From Muribaculum intestinale (GTDB lineage: Bacteria > Bacteroidota > Bacteroidia > Bacteroidales > Muribaculaceae), in NCBI RefSeq assembly GCF_002201515.1, contig NZ_CP021421.1:1240001-1304000 (forward strand): a stretch of 64,000 nt of DNA, given 5' to 3'. Every line of letters starts with the position of its first letter. The first letter of the stretch is position 1. Shown one piece after another: positions 18,397-27,871 of the stretch. A model generated the notes under the pieces. That model had not been told where the DNA came from and ran no database searches. It worked only from the letters and a program-made list of their open reading frames with translations. Position numbers and translations under genes: made by a program.

Positions 18397-19446
18397 ATGA
18401 AGGAAAACATGAATGTAGCCGTAATGAACGGCATCGGAAAGATGGGCTTTATCACACGCCCGGTTCCAACTCCGTCAAAGGGAGAAGTACTTATAAAGAT
18501 TGACTATGTAGGCATATGCGGCTCTGATATACATTATTATGAAACAGGCCGCATAGGAAATTATGTGGTAGAGCCCCCGTTTGTGCTCGGCCACGAGGCA
18601 GCAGGCGAGGTAGTGGCGCTTGGCGAGGGAGTGACAAATCTCTCCGTAGGCGACCGTGTGGCGCTTGAACCCGGCAAGACATGCGGTCACTGCCGCTACT
18701 GCCGTGAAGGGAAATACAATCTGTGTCCCGACGTGGTGTTCTTCGCCACTCCGCCTGTCGACGGAGTATTCCAGGAATATGCCACCCACCCCGCCGACCT
18801 CTGCTTCCGGCTTCCGGAAAATGTAAGTAATCTCGAGGGTGCGCTTATAGAGCCTCTGGCCATCGGATTCCATGCCGCCAACCAAGGTGGCGCACGGGCC
18901 GGACAGAAAGCCGTGGTATTCGGAGCCGGATGTATCGGACTGGTATGCATGATGGCGCTGAAAGCCGAGGGAGTGTCGGAAATTATCGTAGTCGATGTCA
19001 TGGCCAAGCGTCTTGAGAAAGCGATGACACTCGGAGCGACCGCCACCATCAATGCAGCCGAAGAGGATACTGTAGAGCGTATAAAGGAACTCACCGGCGG
19101 CGAAGGCATCGACCTGTCGATTGAGACCGCAGGCACCGAGATAACCACCCGCCAGGCTATCGAGGTGGCCCGCAAAGGCTCCACTATAGTGCTTGTTGGC
19201 TACAGCAAGACCGGCGAACTCACATTGCCCATATCTCTGTTCATCGACAAGGAGCTCACATTCAGAAGTGTATTCCGCTACCGGCATATCTATCCCATGG
19301 CAATCGAGGCTGTAGCCAAAGGACGTGTGAACCTGAAAGATATAGCAACCCACATATTCGGCCTCAGCGAGATACAGGAAGCCATGGACCGCAGCGTAAG
19401 CGACAAAGCCAACATCGTGAAGGCTGCCGTAAGGATTGACCAGTAA
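18397..19446 (+). CDS. Zinc-dependent medium-chain dehydrogenase, polyol (sorbitol/xylitol) type
   Basis: 349 residues, the usual MDR length. Catalytic zinc ligands appear in GICGSDIHYYETG and VLGHEAAGEVV. The structural zinc loop has four Cys (KTCGHCRYCREGKYNLC). The Rossmann domain carries AVVFGAGCIGLVCMMALKAEG, followed by VVDVMAKR with an acidic end to the second strand, which favours NAD. SDIHYYETGRIG is characteristic of sorbitol/xylitol/L-iditol 2-dehydrogenases. It would oxidise a polyol to a ketose in the cytoplasm. It is the first gene of the rightward operon after the LacI operator cluster, and the symporter gene starts 22 bp downstream. The exact substrate is not fixed by sequence. 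Confidence 0.87.
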   Translation: MKENMNVAVMNGIGKMGFITRPVPTPSKGEVLIKIDYVGICGSDIHYYETGRIGNYVVEPPFVLGHEAAGEVVALGEGVTNLSVGDRVALEPGKTCGHCRYCREGKYNLCPDVVFFATPPVDGVFQEYATHPADLCFRLPENVSNLEGALIEPLAIGFHAANQGGARAGQKAVVFGAGCIGLVCMMALKAEGVSEIIVVDVMAKRLEKAMTLGATATINAAEEDTVERIKELTGGEGIDLSIETAGTEITTRQAIEVARKGSTIVLVGYSKTGELTLPISLFIDKELTFRSVFRYRHIYPMAIEAVAKGRVNLKDIATHIFGLSEIQEAMDRSVSDKANIVKAAVRIDQ

Positions 19447-19468
19447 TCACCTCCAGCAATTCCCTGCC

Positions 19469-21199
19469 ATGGAATCACTCAATTATATAGTACTGTTTCT
19501 CTACTTCCTGGGACTGATTGCCGTAAGCTGGCTCATGTCGCGCCGCATAAAAAGCTCGGAGGACATGTTTATCGCCGGACGCAGCTCCTCGTGGTGGCTG
19601 TCGGGAATGTCGACATACATGACCATATTCTCAGCCAGCACTTTCGTAGTGTGGGGAGGCGTGGCATACCGCTCGGGAATAGTTGCCGTAATAATCGGCA
19701 ACCTCGTAGGCATAGCCTGCCTGGTAACAGGCAGGTGGCTCGCCGGCCGATGGCGTCAGATAAAGATTAACTCTCCCGGCGACTTCATCGCTGTACGCTT
19801 CGGTAAAACCACTGTCGACTTCTACACGATAGCCGGCATCATAGGCCGCGGCGTACATACCGGAGTGGCGCTCTACGCCATCGCCGTTGTGATGTCGACA
19901 CTGATGGTACTCCCCGAAGGACATTTCCTCGCCGACTCAACCGGGCATCTGTCGATATCATGGGCTGTGGTGATACTCGGAGCCATCACCCTCGTGTATA
20001 CCATAGCCGGCGGATTTCTCGCGGTACTGATGACCGACGTAATTCAGTTCGGTGTACTCATCGCGGTGGTCCTGTTCATGATACCCCTCTCGCTGCACAC
20101 TATCGGTGGTCTCGACAACTTCATAAACTCACCGGCACTGCCCGACACGTACTTCGACCTCGCTTCAGGCGAGTATCCGTGGATATGGCTTCTGCTCTGG
20201 ACCGGCCTCAACATATTCCAGATGGGAGGCGACTGGCCATTCGTACAGCGCTATATCAGCGTGCCAACCGCCCGCGACGCACGCAGGAGCAACTACCTCG
20301 TAGGAGTGCTATATCTATTCACCCCGATACTGTGGTATCTCCCGGCCATGGTATACCGCACAATCAATCCCGACGCCAATCCCGAGCAGGCCTACATACT
20401 CATGAGCCAGACGGTACTCATGAAAGGTATGCTCGGAGTAATGCTCGCGGCTATGATTTCGGCGACACTCAGCTGTGTGTCAGGCACGCTTAATGTATAC
20501 GCCAACGTGTTCACCTACCAGATATACGGAGCCACGCATCCCGAGGCAAAGGACCGCACCCTCATCAAGGCCGGACGACTTTTTACCCTCGCCTTCGGTG
20601 TGGCCATCATAGCCATCGCCCTGCTCATCCCGTTTATGGGCGGAGCCGAGCGCGTGGTAGTGACTATTCTCACCATGGTGATTGCACCGCTCTTTATCCC
20701 GTCGGTGTGGGGATTGCTGTCAAGCCGTATCAACGGCCGACAGGTGATATGGGCTATGCTCGCCACCTACGCCATCGGCATAACCATGAAGTTCTCCCTC
20801 TCCGGCCTGGTCAACAACCAGGTGCTCGAAGCTACCGTAGGGTTGCTCCTCCCGGTTGCGATAATGGCCACACTGCAGCTACGCGGCCATCTCAAGGGAT
20901 ATGTATGTCCCGGCTACGAAAAAATCACACAGATGGAGGATACATCAGCCGACACGGAGCCTGACGAAGCCACACGGCGCGCTGTAAAATCGTATTCTTT
21001 CATGGCCATAAACTGCTTCCTGGTCACACTCGGCGCAATAGCCCTGCTGCTCCTGTATCTGATGGCTACCGAGACATACGACCCGGCTGTAGTCAGCATA
21101 ATGACCGGCACATGCCTCGTAATCGCCGTCCTTATCGGAATCTACACGGCCTACCGCATTGCCGATTCACGCAAACACAAAAAGACTGTAACAGCATGA
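19469..21199 (+). CDS. Sodium/solute symporter (SSS family)
   Basis: 576 residues from the ATG at 19469, which starts immediately before the first membrane helix (MESLNYIVLFLYFLGLIAV). An upstream in-frame ATG overlaps the dehydrogenase gene and is less likely. About 13 hydrophobic segments are visible. Family motifs include the early RRIKSSEDMFIAGRSSSWWL and the helix with SATLSCVSGTLNVYANVFTY. The SSS family imports sugars, polyols including myo-inositol, or organic acids with sodium. The stop overlaps the next start by 4 bases (ATGA), implying translational coupling. The pairing with a polyol dehydrogenase suggests a polyol substrate. Confidence 0.88.
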   Translation: MESLNYIVLFLYFLGLIAVSWLMSRRIKSSEDMFIAGRSSSWWLSGMSTYMTIFSASTFVVWGGVAYRSGIVAVIIGNLVGIACLVTGRWLAGRWRQIKINSPGDFIAVRFGKTTVDFYTIAGIIGRGVHTGVALYAIAVVMSTLMVLPEGHFLADSTGHLSISWAVVILGAITLVYTIAGGFLAVLMTDVIQFGVLIAVVLFMIPLSLHTIGGLDNFINSPALPDTYFDLASGEYPWIWLLLWTGLNIFQMGGDWPFVQRYISVPTARDARRSNYLVGVLYLFTPILWYLPAMVYRTINPDANPEQAYILMSQTVLMKGMLGVMLAAMISATLSCVSGTLNVYANVFTYQIYGATHPEAKDRTLIKAGRLFTLAFGVAIIAIALLIPFMGGAERVVVTILTMVIAPLFIPSVWGLLSSRINGRQVIWAMLATYAIGITMKFSLSGLVNNQVLEATVGLLLPVAIMATLQLRGHLKGYVCPGYEKITQMEDTSADTEPDEATRRAVKSYSFMAINCFLVTLGAIALLLLYLMATETYDPAVVSIMTGTCLVIAVLIGIYTAYRIADSRKHKKTVTA

Positions 21200-23370
21200 G
21201 ACTACGCCTTGCATACCTCACCCTGACTCTGGCGTCATGCCTCATGTATGGCGAGGCCAGGGCTACCGCACCCTTATGTGAAGTGGCCTATACAAAGGAC
21301 GCCTCGCGCCGCTCACAGCAGGGGATGGCCCTTTGGGGCGACCTACTGTTAGCATTCGAGCATGGCGGACACTGCACGGTGTACGACCGCAGCAAGGGAG
21401 AGCTACGACATGCGGGAGAGTTTGACGTAGAGTCGTCGTCGCGCGGCAACCACTGCAACCAGGCAAACTTCGGAGTAGAGCGGCTGCCCGGAGCGGAGAT
21501 GCCCGTCATCTACCTGTCGGTCGCCCAGCCCAAAAGTCCGCTGGATATGCGCTGCCATGTAGAGAGCATCACCCGCAAAGGGCGCAAATGGAGCTCCGGC
21601 CTTGTGCAGACACTCGAACTCGACACCGCCGGATGGGCACGACGCGAGCTCAACACTATATTCGGAGCTCCGTCGTGGCTCATCGACCGCGAGCGAGGAG
21701 ATATGTGGGTATTCTCCGGACGTGTGCGCACCGTGCCGGCTGCTATGCCTACATTCGCCCACAACAAGCTGGTGGCCACACGCTTCCGCATACCATCGCT
21801 CTCCGAAGGCAAATATGTCAGACTCGGAGCCGACGATGTACTCGAACAGGTAGTGCTCGACATGGACGCCTATGCCACACAATCGGGATGCATCCACGAC
21901 GGGAAACTCTTCTACAGCTTCGGATTCGGTGACAAATATCCCGTGACGACATCCAAAATCCGTGTATATGACCTTGACCGCCGCTGCGTGGCTGCACGCG
22001 TCGACCTCGACAGCCTCATCCGCGAGGAGTGCGAGGCCCTTATGGTCGACGGCCATAGGATGCTGGTCAATACCAACAGCCCACGGATATACTCTGTAGC
22101 CATGCCCGAAATGCCCGACCCGACACTGAGCCGCGGCACCTACCGTGTCGACCCGTTTGCCCAACCCGAGGACCGCACTGCTCCCGACGGCTACCATCCG
22201 TTTATGATCAGCACCTACTGCCGCCATGGCATACGCCACATCGACAGCGCTCCGGTGCTGCCGCTCGTGAAGAGCGCGCTCGAATGGGGCGACTCCGCCG
22301 GCATTCTTACCCCACTCGGCACCATAATGCTTGAACGTCTGCACGGCCTATGGCCTACTGTCGACCGGCGCACCGGCGACCTCACGGCAGGAGGCACCAG
22401 GCAGTGGGAGACATACGCGGCCAAACTATGCCGCGAATACCCCGAGGTAATCTCGGCCGGCGCCACCGTACAGTCGCAGTCGACCAACGTGATGCGTACG
22501 GCGCGCTCGATGGAGGCATTCAACAGCGCCCTGTCACGCATATGCCGAGATGTAAGAATAACAGGCGATGTAAGCAGCCGCTACCACACATGGCTCAACC
22601 CATATGCCAACGACTGCCCCACCAAGCTGCCGCTCGACGAGGAGATGCGCTCTCACGACGGGCGCTGGTATCAGCTCTGGCGCCGGTTTGTGGAATCCCG
22701 CATCGACCTGCACGGATGGCTCGCCACGATATTCACACAGCCCGACAGCGCGGCATCGCGGTTTGATGCCATAACCCTGTGCGAGGCCATGTTTACCCTC
22801 TCCAACGCCGCTCCCGCACTCGACCGCCCGGAGTCGTTCAGCGAACTGTTCACTCCGTCCCAGGCCGAAGCCATGTGGGAAGCCGACAACGCACGCCAGT
22901 ACATGCAGAAAGGGCGCCACAGCGTGAACCTCGGCCGCGGATGGCAACAGGCCGCCAGAATGCTCGACAACATCATTTCCTGTGCCGACGACGATATAAC
23001 ATCGGGACGCCGCGGACTGCGCATGCGTTTCGGTCACGACGGCTGTCTGATGGCACTTCTGGCATTGCTTGAGGCTGACTCGTGGGGCACAGCCACCGAC
23101 AATCTCGACGAAGTGAAAGACTTCTGGCAGACATGGCGCATACCAATGGCCTCGAAACTCAGCTTTGTATTCTTCCGCAACCGGTCGGACAATGATGATA
23201 TCCTTGTAAAAGTTCTCCTCAACGGCAAAGCCCTGTCGCTCCCTATTCAACCGACGGGAGCGGCACAGTGCTACCGATGGCCACAACTGCGCTCACTTGC
23301 CCTGTCAAAGATAGAAAGCGCTTACGAAGCCCTCGAAGCCTCGGCCGACACTCCTCTCAACCACAACTAA
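21196..23370 (+). CDS. Histidine phosphatase (clade 2) fused to a large N-terminal domain
   Basis: 724 residues from the ATG at 21196, which overlaps the symporter stop. The signal peptide is short with a lipobox-like LASC at residue 15, so it is probably a lipoprotein. Residues 25-310 form a beta-rich, propeller-like domain (GMALWGDLLLAFEHGGHCTV, KLFYSFGFGDKYP, ECEALMVDGHRMLVNTN). The C-terminal 390 residues match Bacteroidales histidine-type phosphatases of the MINPP/phytase clade: YCRHGIRHI at 341-349 (RHGxR with His in place of Pro), GDLTAGGTRQ, and MRFGHDGCLMALLALL with the HD proton-donor pair at 614-615. It probably removes phosphate from a phosphorylated polyol outside the inner membrane. 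The N-terminal fusion is unusual. Confidence 0.82.
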   Translation: MRLRLAYLTLTLASCLMYGEARATAPLCEVAYTKDASRRSQQGMALWGDLLLAFEHGGHCTVYDRSKGELRHAGEFDVESSSRGNHCNQANFGVERLPGAEMPVIYLSVAQPKSPLDMRCHVESITRKGRKWSSGLVQTLELDTAGWARRELNTIFGAPSWLIDRERGDMWVFSGRVRTVPAAMPTFAHNKLVATRFRIPSLSEGKYVRLGADDVLEQVVLDMDAYATQSGCIHDGKLFYSFGFGDKYPVTTSKIRVYDLDRRCVAARVDLDSLIREECEALMVDGHRMLVNTNSPRIYSVAMPEMPDPTLSRGTYRVDPFAQPEDRTAPDGYHPFMISTYCRHGIRHIDSAPVLPLVKSALEWGDSAGILTPLGTIMLERLHGLWPTVDRRTGDLTAGGTRQWETYAAKLCREYPEVISAGATVQSQSTNVMRTARSMEAFNSALSRICRDVRITGDVSSRYHTWLNPYANDCPTKLPLDEEMRSHDGRWYQLWRRFVESRIDLHGWLATIFTQPDSAASRFDAITLCEAMFTLSNAAPALDRPESFSELFTPSQAEAMWEADNARQYMQKGRHSVNLGRGWQQAARMLDNIISCADDDITSGRRGLRMRFGHDGCLMALLALLEADSWGTATDNLDEVKDFWQTWRIPMASKLSFVFFRNRSDNDDILVKVLLNGKALSLPIQPTGAAQCYRWPQLRSLALSKIESAYEALEASADTPLNHN

Positions 23371-23404
23371 TATCACCAACCAATATTAACCTAAAAAACA
23401 GATC

Positions 23405-24718
23405 ATGAAAATCCTATCAAGACTTCTCTTCATTGCCTTCATGGCAATGTTGACAGCCTGCTCCGATGACGATGCAGCTCCCTACATGGATCTTTCGGAC
23501 AAAGAAATGGCCGTATCGGCCGACGGAGGAACGATTACCATGACGGTTACCTCCAATGTGAAATATGTGGTGAATCATCAGACAGAATGGCTGAATATCA
23601 CCGAAGCCACAAATAATCACAATGTTACGACATTCACTATCGATGTAAACGCCAACGAGGAGTTTGATCCTCGAACGGGCCGCATAAAATTCATCGGCGA
23701 AGGGGTGACACCTAAAGCTCTCGACATCACCCAGCGCGGCCTCGTACCCACCGGCGTGTCGGTAAAAAGCATCACTCTTGAATCCGGAGCGAGCGAAACC
23801 GAATTTACCGTACTCGGCGAAGGCTCATGGACAGCTACCTCATCCAATCCCGACTTCGTGCTCACACCCGACTCCGGCGAGGGAGAGACCAAGGTAAAAG
23901 TCACATTCCCGCAAAACAACACACTCTCCGACATCAATACAACCATTACAGTAAATATCGACGGCAAAAGCTACACGCTTACCATCACACAGCTTGCTCT
24001 CGACATGACCTTGATTACCGAATGGGCAATCGACAAAAACAAAGATGAATACTCCTCGACATGGGGTGCCCTTAAGTTCGACAAGTCGACAGCCGGATTT
24101 ATCGACGCTTTCGCCAACCCGACCACCGGTGTCGGTTCAATACGATTCTACAACTCCGATAAATCAGGACGCCTCGATGATGGTAAAGGCATGCGCACCC
24201 AGACCGGCTCACACGGCGACCTGATGATACGCGGATGTGTTACTACCGACTATTGGCTTATAGAGTGTGGCAACAAGTCGCTATCGCAGATTCCGGCCGA
24301 TACTCCCATGCGTTTTGAATTCACGGGCCATATCTATTCAAGTTGTGCAGCCCACTGGATGGCCGAATATCTCGACGGAAACGAATGGCTGCCGCTTATG
24401 ACTCCAAAGACCGTGACGCTCACAGCCACCGAGGGCCTGTCGGGAGCTGCCGGCAACTGGACAGAGACCGTCACCTACAATTATGAATATCCCAAAGACG
24501 GCATCTATGTGCTGTTTGAAGGCACATTCTCCCTTAAGCATTCTTGCGAGAAAGTACAGATACGCCTGCGCCCGGCGACAGAAATTGCCCAGTGCGGAAA
24601 ATATATCGACCAGATATCGCAAAGTACCTGCACACGCTTTACCGCACAACATCCCCATGATGGCGACAAGGCTGTAAAAGAATACAACCAGACGGTAAAA
24701 CTTGAGTTCGCACAGTAA
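23405..24718 (+). CDS. BACON-domain surface lipoprotein
   Basis: 437 residues. The signal peptide ends in the lipobox AMLTACSDDD. Two BACON-like beta-sandwiches lie at about 30-115 (VSADGGTITMTVTSNVKYVV, then LDITQRG) and 118-200 (ESGASETEFTVLGEGSWTAT, then LTITQLA). A C-terminal beta-rich domain covers about 205-437 (LMIRGCVTTDYWLIECGNKS). It sits 34 bp after the phosphatase gene and 33 bp before susC, so it precedes SusCD, whereas accessory lipoproteins usually follow. It is probably a surface ligand-binding protein. No catalytic motif was seen. Confidence 0.82.
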   Translation: MKILSRLLFIAFMAMLTACSDDDAAPYMDLSDKEMAVSADGGTITMTVTSNVKYVVNHQTEWLNITEATNNHNVTTFTIDVNANEEFDPRTGRIKFIGEGVTPKALDITQRGLVPTGVSVKSITLESGASETEFTVLGEGSWTATSSNPDFVLTPDSGEGETKVKVTFPQNNTLSDINTTITVNIDGKSYTLTITQLALDMTLITEWAIDKNKDEYSSTWGALKFDKSTAGFIDAFANPTTGVGSIRFYNSDKSGRLDDGKGMRTQTGSHGDLMIRGCVTTDYWLIECGNKSLSQIPADTPMRFEFTGHIYSSCAAHWMAEYLDGNEWLPLMTPKTVTLTATEGLSGAAGNWTETVTYNYEYPKDGIYVLFEGTFSLKHSCEKVQIRLRPATEIAQCGKYIDQISQSTCTRFTAQHPHDGDKAVKEYNQTVKLEFAQ

Positions 24719-24751
24719 TACCACCACTCTCCCACATATTTAACCCCAATC

Positions 24752-27700
24752 ATGAAATACCAAATGAAATCATTTATAAACGTGATGCGCAAAGCATCGG
24801 CCACCATCCTTGTAATGGCGGCCATGCTTGCCCCCGCGGCGGCTACGGCACAAGGGACCACTCTGTCAGGTACAGTCACCGACGAGACCGACGAGCCCAT
24901 AGTAGGTGCGATAGTATCCGACAAGACAAGCAAATATTCTGCAATGACCGATATCGACGGCCGCTACAATATTGCGTCGGTACCGGCCGGCACTGAAATA
25001 AAGGTAACATATCTCGGCTACAAACCAGAGACTGCCCGATGGACCGGAAAGGGTACTCTTGACTTCAAGCTCTACCCCGACGCACAGATGCTGGAAGAGA
25101 CTGTAGTCATCGGCTACGCCACTGTAAAGAAAAAGGATCTTACCGGTGCTGTAGGCTCAGTAGGCTCCGATAGGCTTGACAAACAGCGTTCACCCAACCT
25201 TACCACAGCGCTGCAGGGAGCGATTCCCGGCCTCGATATCACCCGCAGCGGCAGTATGCCCGGATCAAGCGGAACCATCAAGGTACGCGGTGTGACCACA
25301 ATGGGCGACAACAGCCCTCTGATTCTTGTCGACGGCACTCCAGTAAGCGACCTCGACAATGTGAATCCCGATGATGTAGAGTCAATCTCCGTGCTCAAAG
25401 ATGCCGCAACGGCGTCAATCTACGGCGCACGTGCGGCGGCCGGCGTAATACTCGTAACAACCAAAGGGGCCAAAGAGGGCGATCTCTCCATCACCTACAA
25501 CGGAGAGTTCTCTCTGATGCACGCCTCATCATACCCCGACTATGTGGTAGATCCCATACGCCACATGCAGATTATCAATGAGACCCGCTGGAACGAAGCC
25601 GGCAATCCCGCAGGTGGCGAATATCCCACCTACTCAAAAGAGTATATCGAGCAGTATATGGAAAATCATATGTATGACCCCATCGAATACCCTGTATATG
25701 ACTGGAAAAGCAGACTGCTCAGATCGACCGCACCCCGCACCAAGCACAATGTAAGCCTGTCATACGGCAACAAACAGGTAAAGACCCGCATATCCGCATC
25801 GTATGAGAAGACCGAAGCCTTGTACAAGGGTTCAGACCACGAACGCATATATGTCCGTGCCAACAACACCATCAACTTCAACAAACAGTGGACAGCCTCT
25901 GTCGATCTCTCCATGCGTCATGCTGTAAAAAACGACCCGCACTCGGGAAGTCCGATAGGCGCGGCACTGCGCTATCCGCAGATATATGCCGGCACATATC
26001 CCGACGGACGAATAGCAGCCGGCCAGTCGGGCTCGAATACCGAAGGCGCCTATCTCGAAGGCGGTGAGAAGAAAAATACCATAAACTACCTCACCGGCAA
26101 GATTGCTCTTACCTACAAGCCGTTCTCCTTCCTGACAATCCAGGGCACTGTCACTCCGACCATGTCATTCCAAAAGATAAAAGACATGAAAAAGGCTGTA
26201 CCCTACTATGATGCGTTTGACACTGACCAGCTCATAGGATATATCTCCGGCTACGAGACAAATACACTGACTGAAACACGTACCGAGAACCACTCTATGG
26301 AGAAATCGCTCACCGCTACCTTCAACAAGGATTTCGGTGTACACGCCGTAAACGTACTCGCCGGATACGAAGATTACTATTACCACTACGAGACGATGTC
26401 GGTATCCTCCGACAAGATGACCCTCCCCGACTATCCGTATCTTGACAACGCCAATAAAAACGAAGTGTCGCCCGGAGGCAACGCATTTGAAAACGCATAC
26501 CGCTCATTTTTCGGACGAGTTATGTACAACTACGACAGCCGCTACTTCATCCAGGCCAACATACGCGGAGACGGTTCTTCGCGTTTCGCCAGCTCATACC
26601 GCTGGGGATGGTTCCCCTCGGCATCGCTCGGATGGCGTCTGAGCAAGGAGAAATTCATGGAACGCCTGTCGCCGGTGCTATCCAACTTCATGTTGCGCGC
26701 CTCATACGGATCTCTCGGCAACGAACGTATCGGCAATTATCCCTATCAGGCATCCGTGAATCTTGAGAATGCGATAATGTTCGGCGCCAAAGGCCCGGAA
26801 GCGGCAACCTCGGCAGCTCAGATAAGATATGCTGTAGAAAACATCACATGGGAATCGACACATACGTGGGATATCGGTGTGGATTTCGCCCTGTTCAACG
26901 GTCGTCTCGACTTCACCGGCGATATCTATTACAAGAAGACCAAAGATATGCTCATCGCCACCGAAATACCCAAATATACCGGCTACAACGCCCCTGAGGT
27001 AAACGCAGGCGACATGAACACCCGTGGATGGGAGGCGAAAATATCATGGAGCGACAATATCGGCAAGGACTGGACCTATGGCGTAGGATTCAATATCTCC
27101 AATTCCAAGTCGAAGATGGGCAACCTCGACGGTAAAATCCAGTATTCGGGCGACTGTATCATACGCGGAGGCGACGAATACATGGCATTCTACGGATATC
27201 GTGCCGACGGCATATACCAGACCGACGAGGAGGTAGCAAATTCTCCGAAGCTGGTGACCTCGGTAGGCCCCGGAGATATCCGGTATAAGGACCTAAGCGG
27301 AATTGATGGAACACCCGACGGCAAAATCGACAAGACCAATGACCGCGAGGTACTCGCGTCATCACTCCCCCACTACCTGTTTGGAGGATATATCAACGTA
27401 GGCTACAAGGGCCTACGCCTCTCGGCGGCGTTCAACGGCGTCGGACAGCAGAAAGTACGCATGTCTGAGGTAATGGTGCGCCAGCAGTCGTTCCGCGCCG
27501 CTCCTGAAATCATCATGGGCAAATACTGGAGTCTTTACAACACTCCCGAGCAGAATCAGAAAGCGATATATCCGCGACTGAACAGCGCTACCGGTAACAG
27601 CAACAACTATGAGATGTCGGATTTCTGGCTGATGGACGGCTCATACATGCGTGTCAAGAACATCAACCTCAGCTATACATTCCCCAAGAAACTTGTCAAC

Positions 27701-27853
27701 CGCATCCGCTTCGACAACCTGCGTGTCTATTTCAATGTCGAAGACCCGTTCTGTTTCCACCATTATCCAAAAGGATGGGATCCCGAAGTCAATTCGAGCG
27801 CATCCAACTACATCGCCACTACCTATACCTTCGGCCTCAACTTCTCATTCTAA
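24752..27853 (+). CDS. susC-like: SusC/RagA family TonB-dependent transporter
   Basis: 1033 residues. The signal peptide ends in ATAQG. A CarboxypepD_reg-like domain at about 35-105 (LSGTVTDETDEPIVGAIVSD) is followed by a TonB-box-like ETVVIGYAT. The plug contains TIKVRGVTTMGDNSPLILVD and SISVLKDAATASIYGARAAA, and the barrel ends in TYTFGLNFSF. It imports ligand across the outer membrane and is paired with the SusD encoded 18 bp downstream. Its operon partners are phosphatases, a polyol dehydrogenase and a symporter, not glycosidases, which suggests a phosphorylated or polyol-bearing ligand. Confidence 0.94.
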   Translation: MKYQMKSFINVMRKASATILVMAAMLAPAAATAQGTTLSGTVTDETDEPIVGAIVSDKTSKYSAMTDIDGRYNIASVPAGTEIKVTYLGYKPETARWTGKGTLDFKLYPDAQMLEETVVIGYATVKKKDLTGAVGSVGSDRLDKQRSPNLTTALQGAIPGLDITRSGSMPGSSGTIKVRGVTTMGDNSPLILVDGTPVSDLDNVNPDDVESISVLKDAATASIYGARAAAGVILVTTKGAKEGDLSITYNGEFSLMHASSYPDYVVDPIRHMQIINETRWNEAGNPAGGEYPTYSKEYIEQYMENHMYDPIEYPVYDWKSRLLRSTAPRTKHNVSLSYGNKQVKTRISASYEKTEALYKGSDHERIYVRANNTINFNKQWTASVDLSMRHAVKNDPHSGSPIGAALRYPQIYAGTYPDGRIAAGQSGSNTEGAYLEGGEKKNTINYLTGKIALTYKPFSFLTIQGTVTPTMSFQKIKDMKKAVPYYDAFDTDQLIGYISGYETNTLTETRTENHSMEKSLTATFNKDFGVHAVNVLAGYEDYYYHYETMSVSSDKMTLPDYPYLDNANKNEVSPGGNAFENAYRSFFGRVMYNYDSRYFIQANIRGDGSSRFASSYRWGWFPSASLGWRLSKEKFMERLSPVLSNFMLRASYGSLGNERIGNYPYQASVNLENAIMFGAKGPEAATSAAQIRYAVENITWESTHTWDIGVDFALFNGRLDFTGDIYYKKTKDMLIATEIPKYTGYNAPEVNAGDMNTRGWEAKISWSDNIGKDWTYGVGFNISNSKSKMGNLDGKIQYSGDCIIRGGDEYMAFYGYRADGIYQTDEEVANSPKLVTSVGPGDIRYKDLSGIDGTPDGKIDKTNDREVLASSLPHYLFGGYINVGYKGLRLSAAFNGVGQQKVRMSEVMVRQQSFRAAPEIIMGKYWSLYNTPEQNQKAIYPRLNSATGNSNNYEMSDFWLMDGSYMRVKNINLSYTFPKKLVNRIRFDNLRVYFNVEDPFCFHHYPKGWDPEVNSSASNYIATTYTFGLNFSF

Positions 27854-27871
27854 CCTGAAAATCATAAAGAA

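Noticed and set aside
21403..22344. 313-codon minus-strand frame
   Set aside because: Antisense to the histidine phosphatase fusion, which has catalytic motifs and translational coupling.
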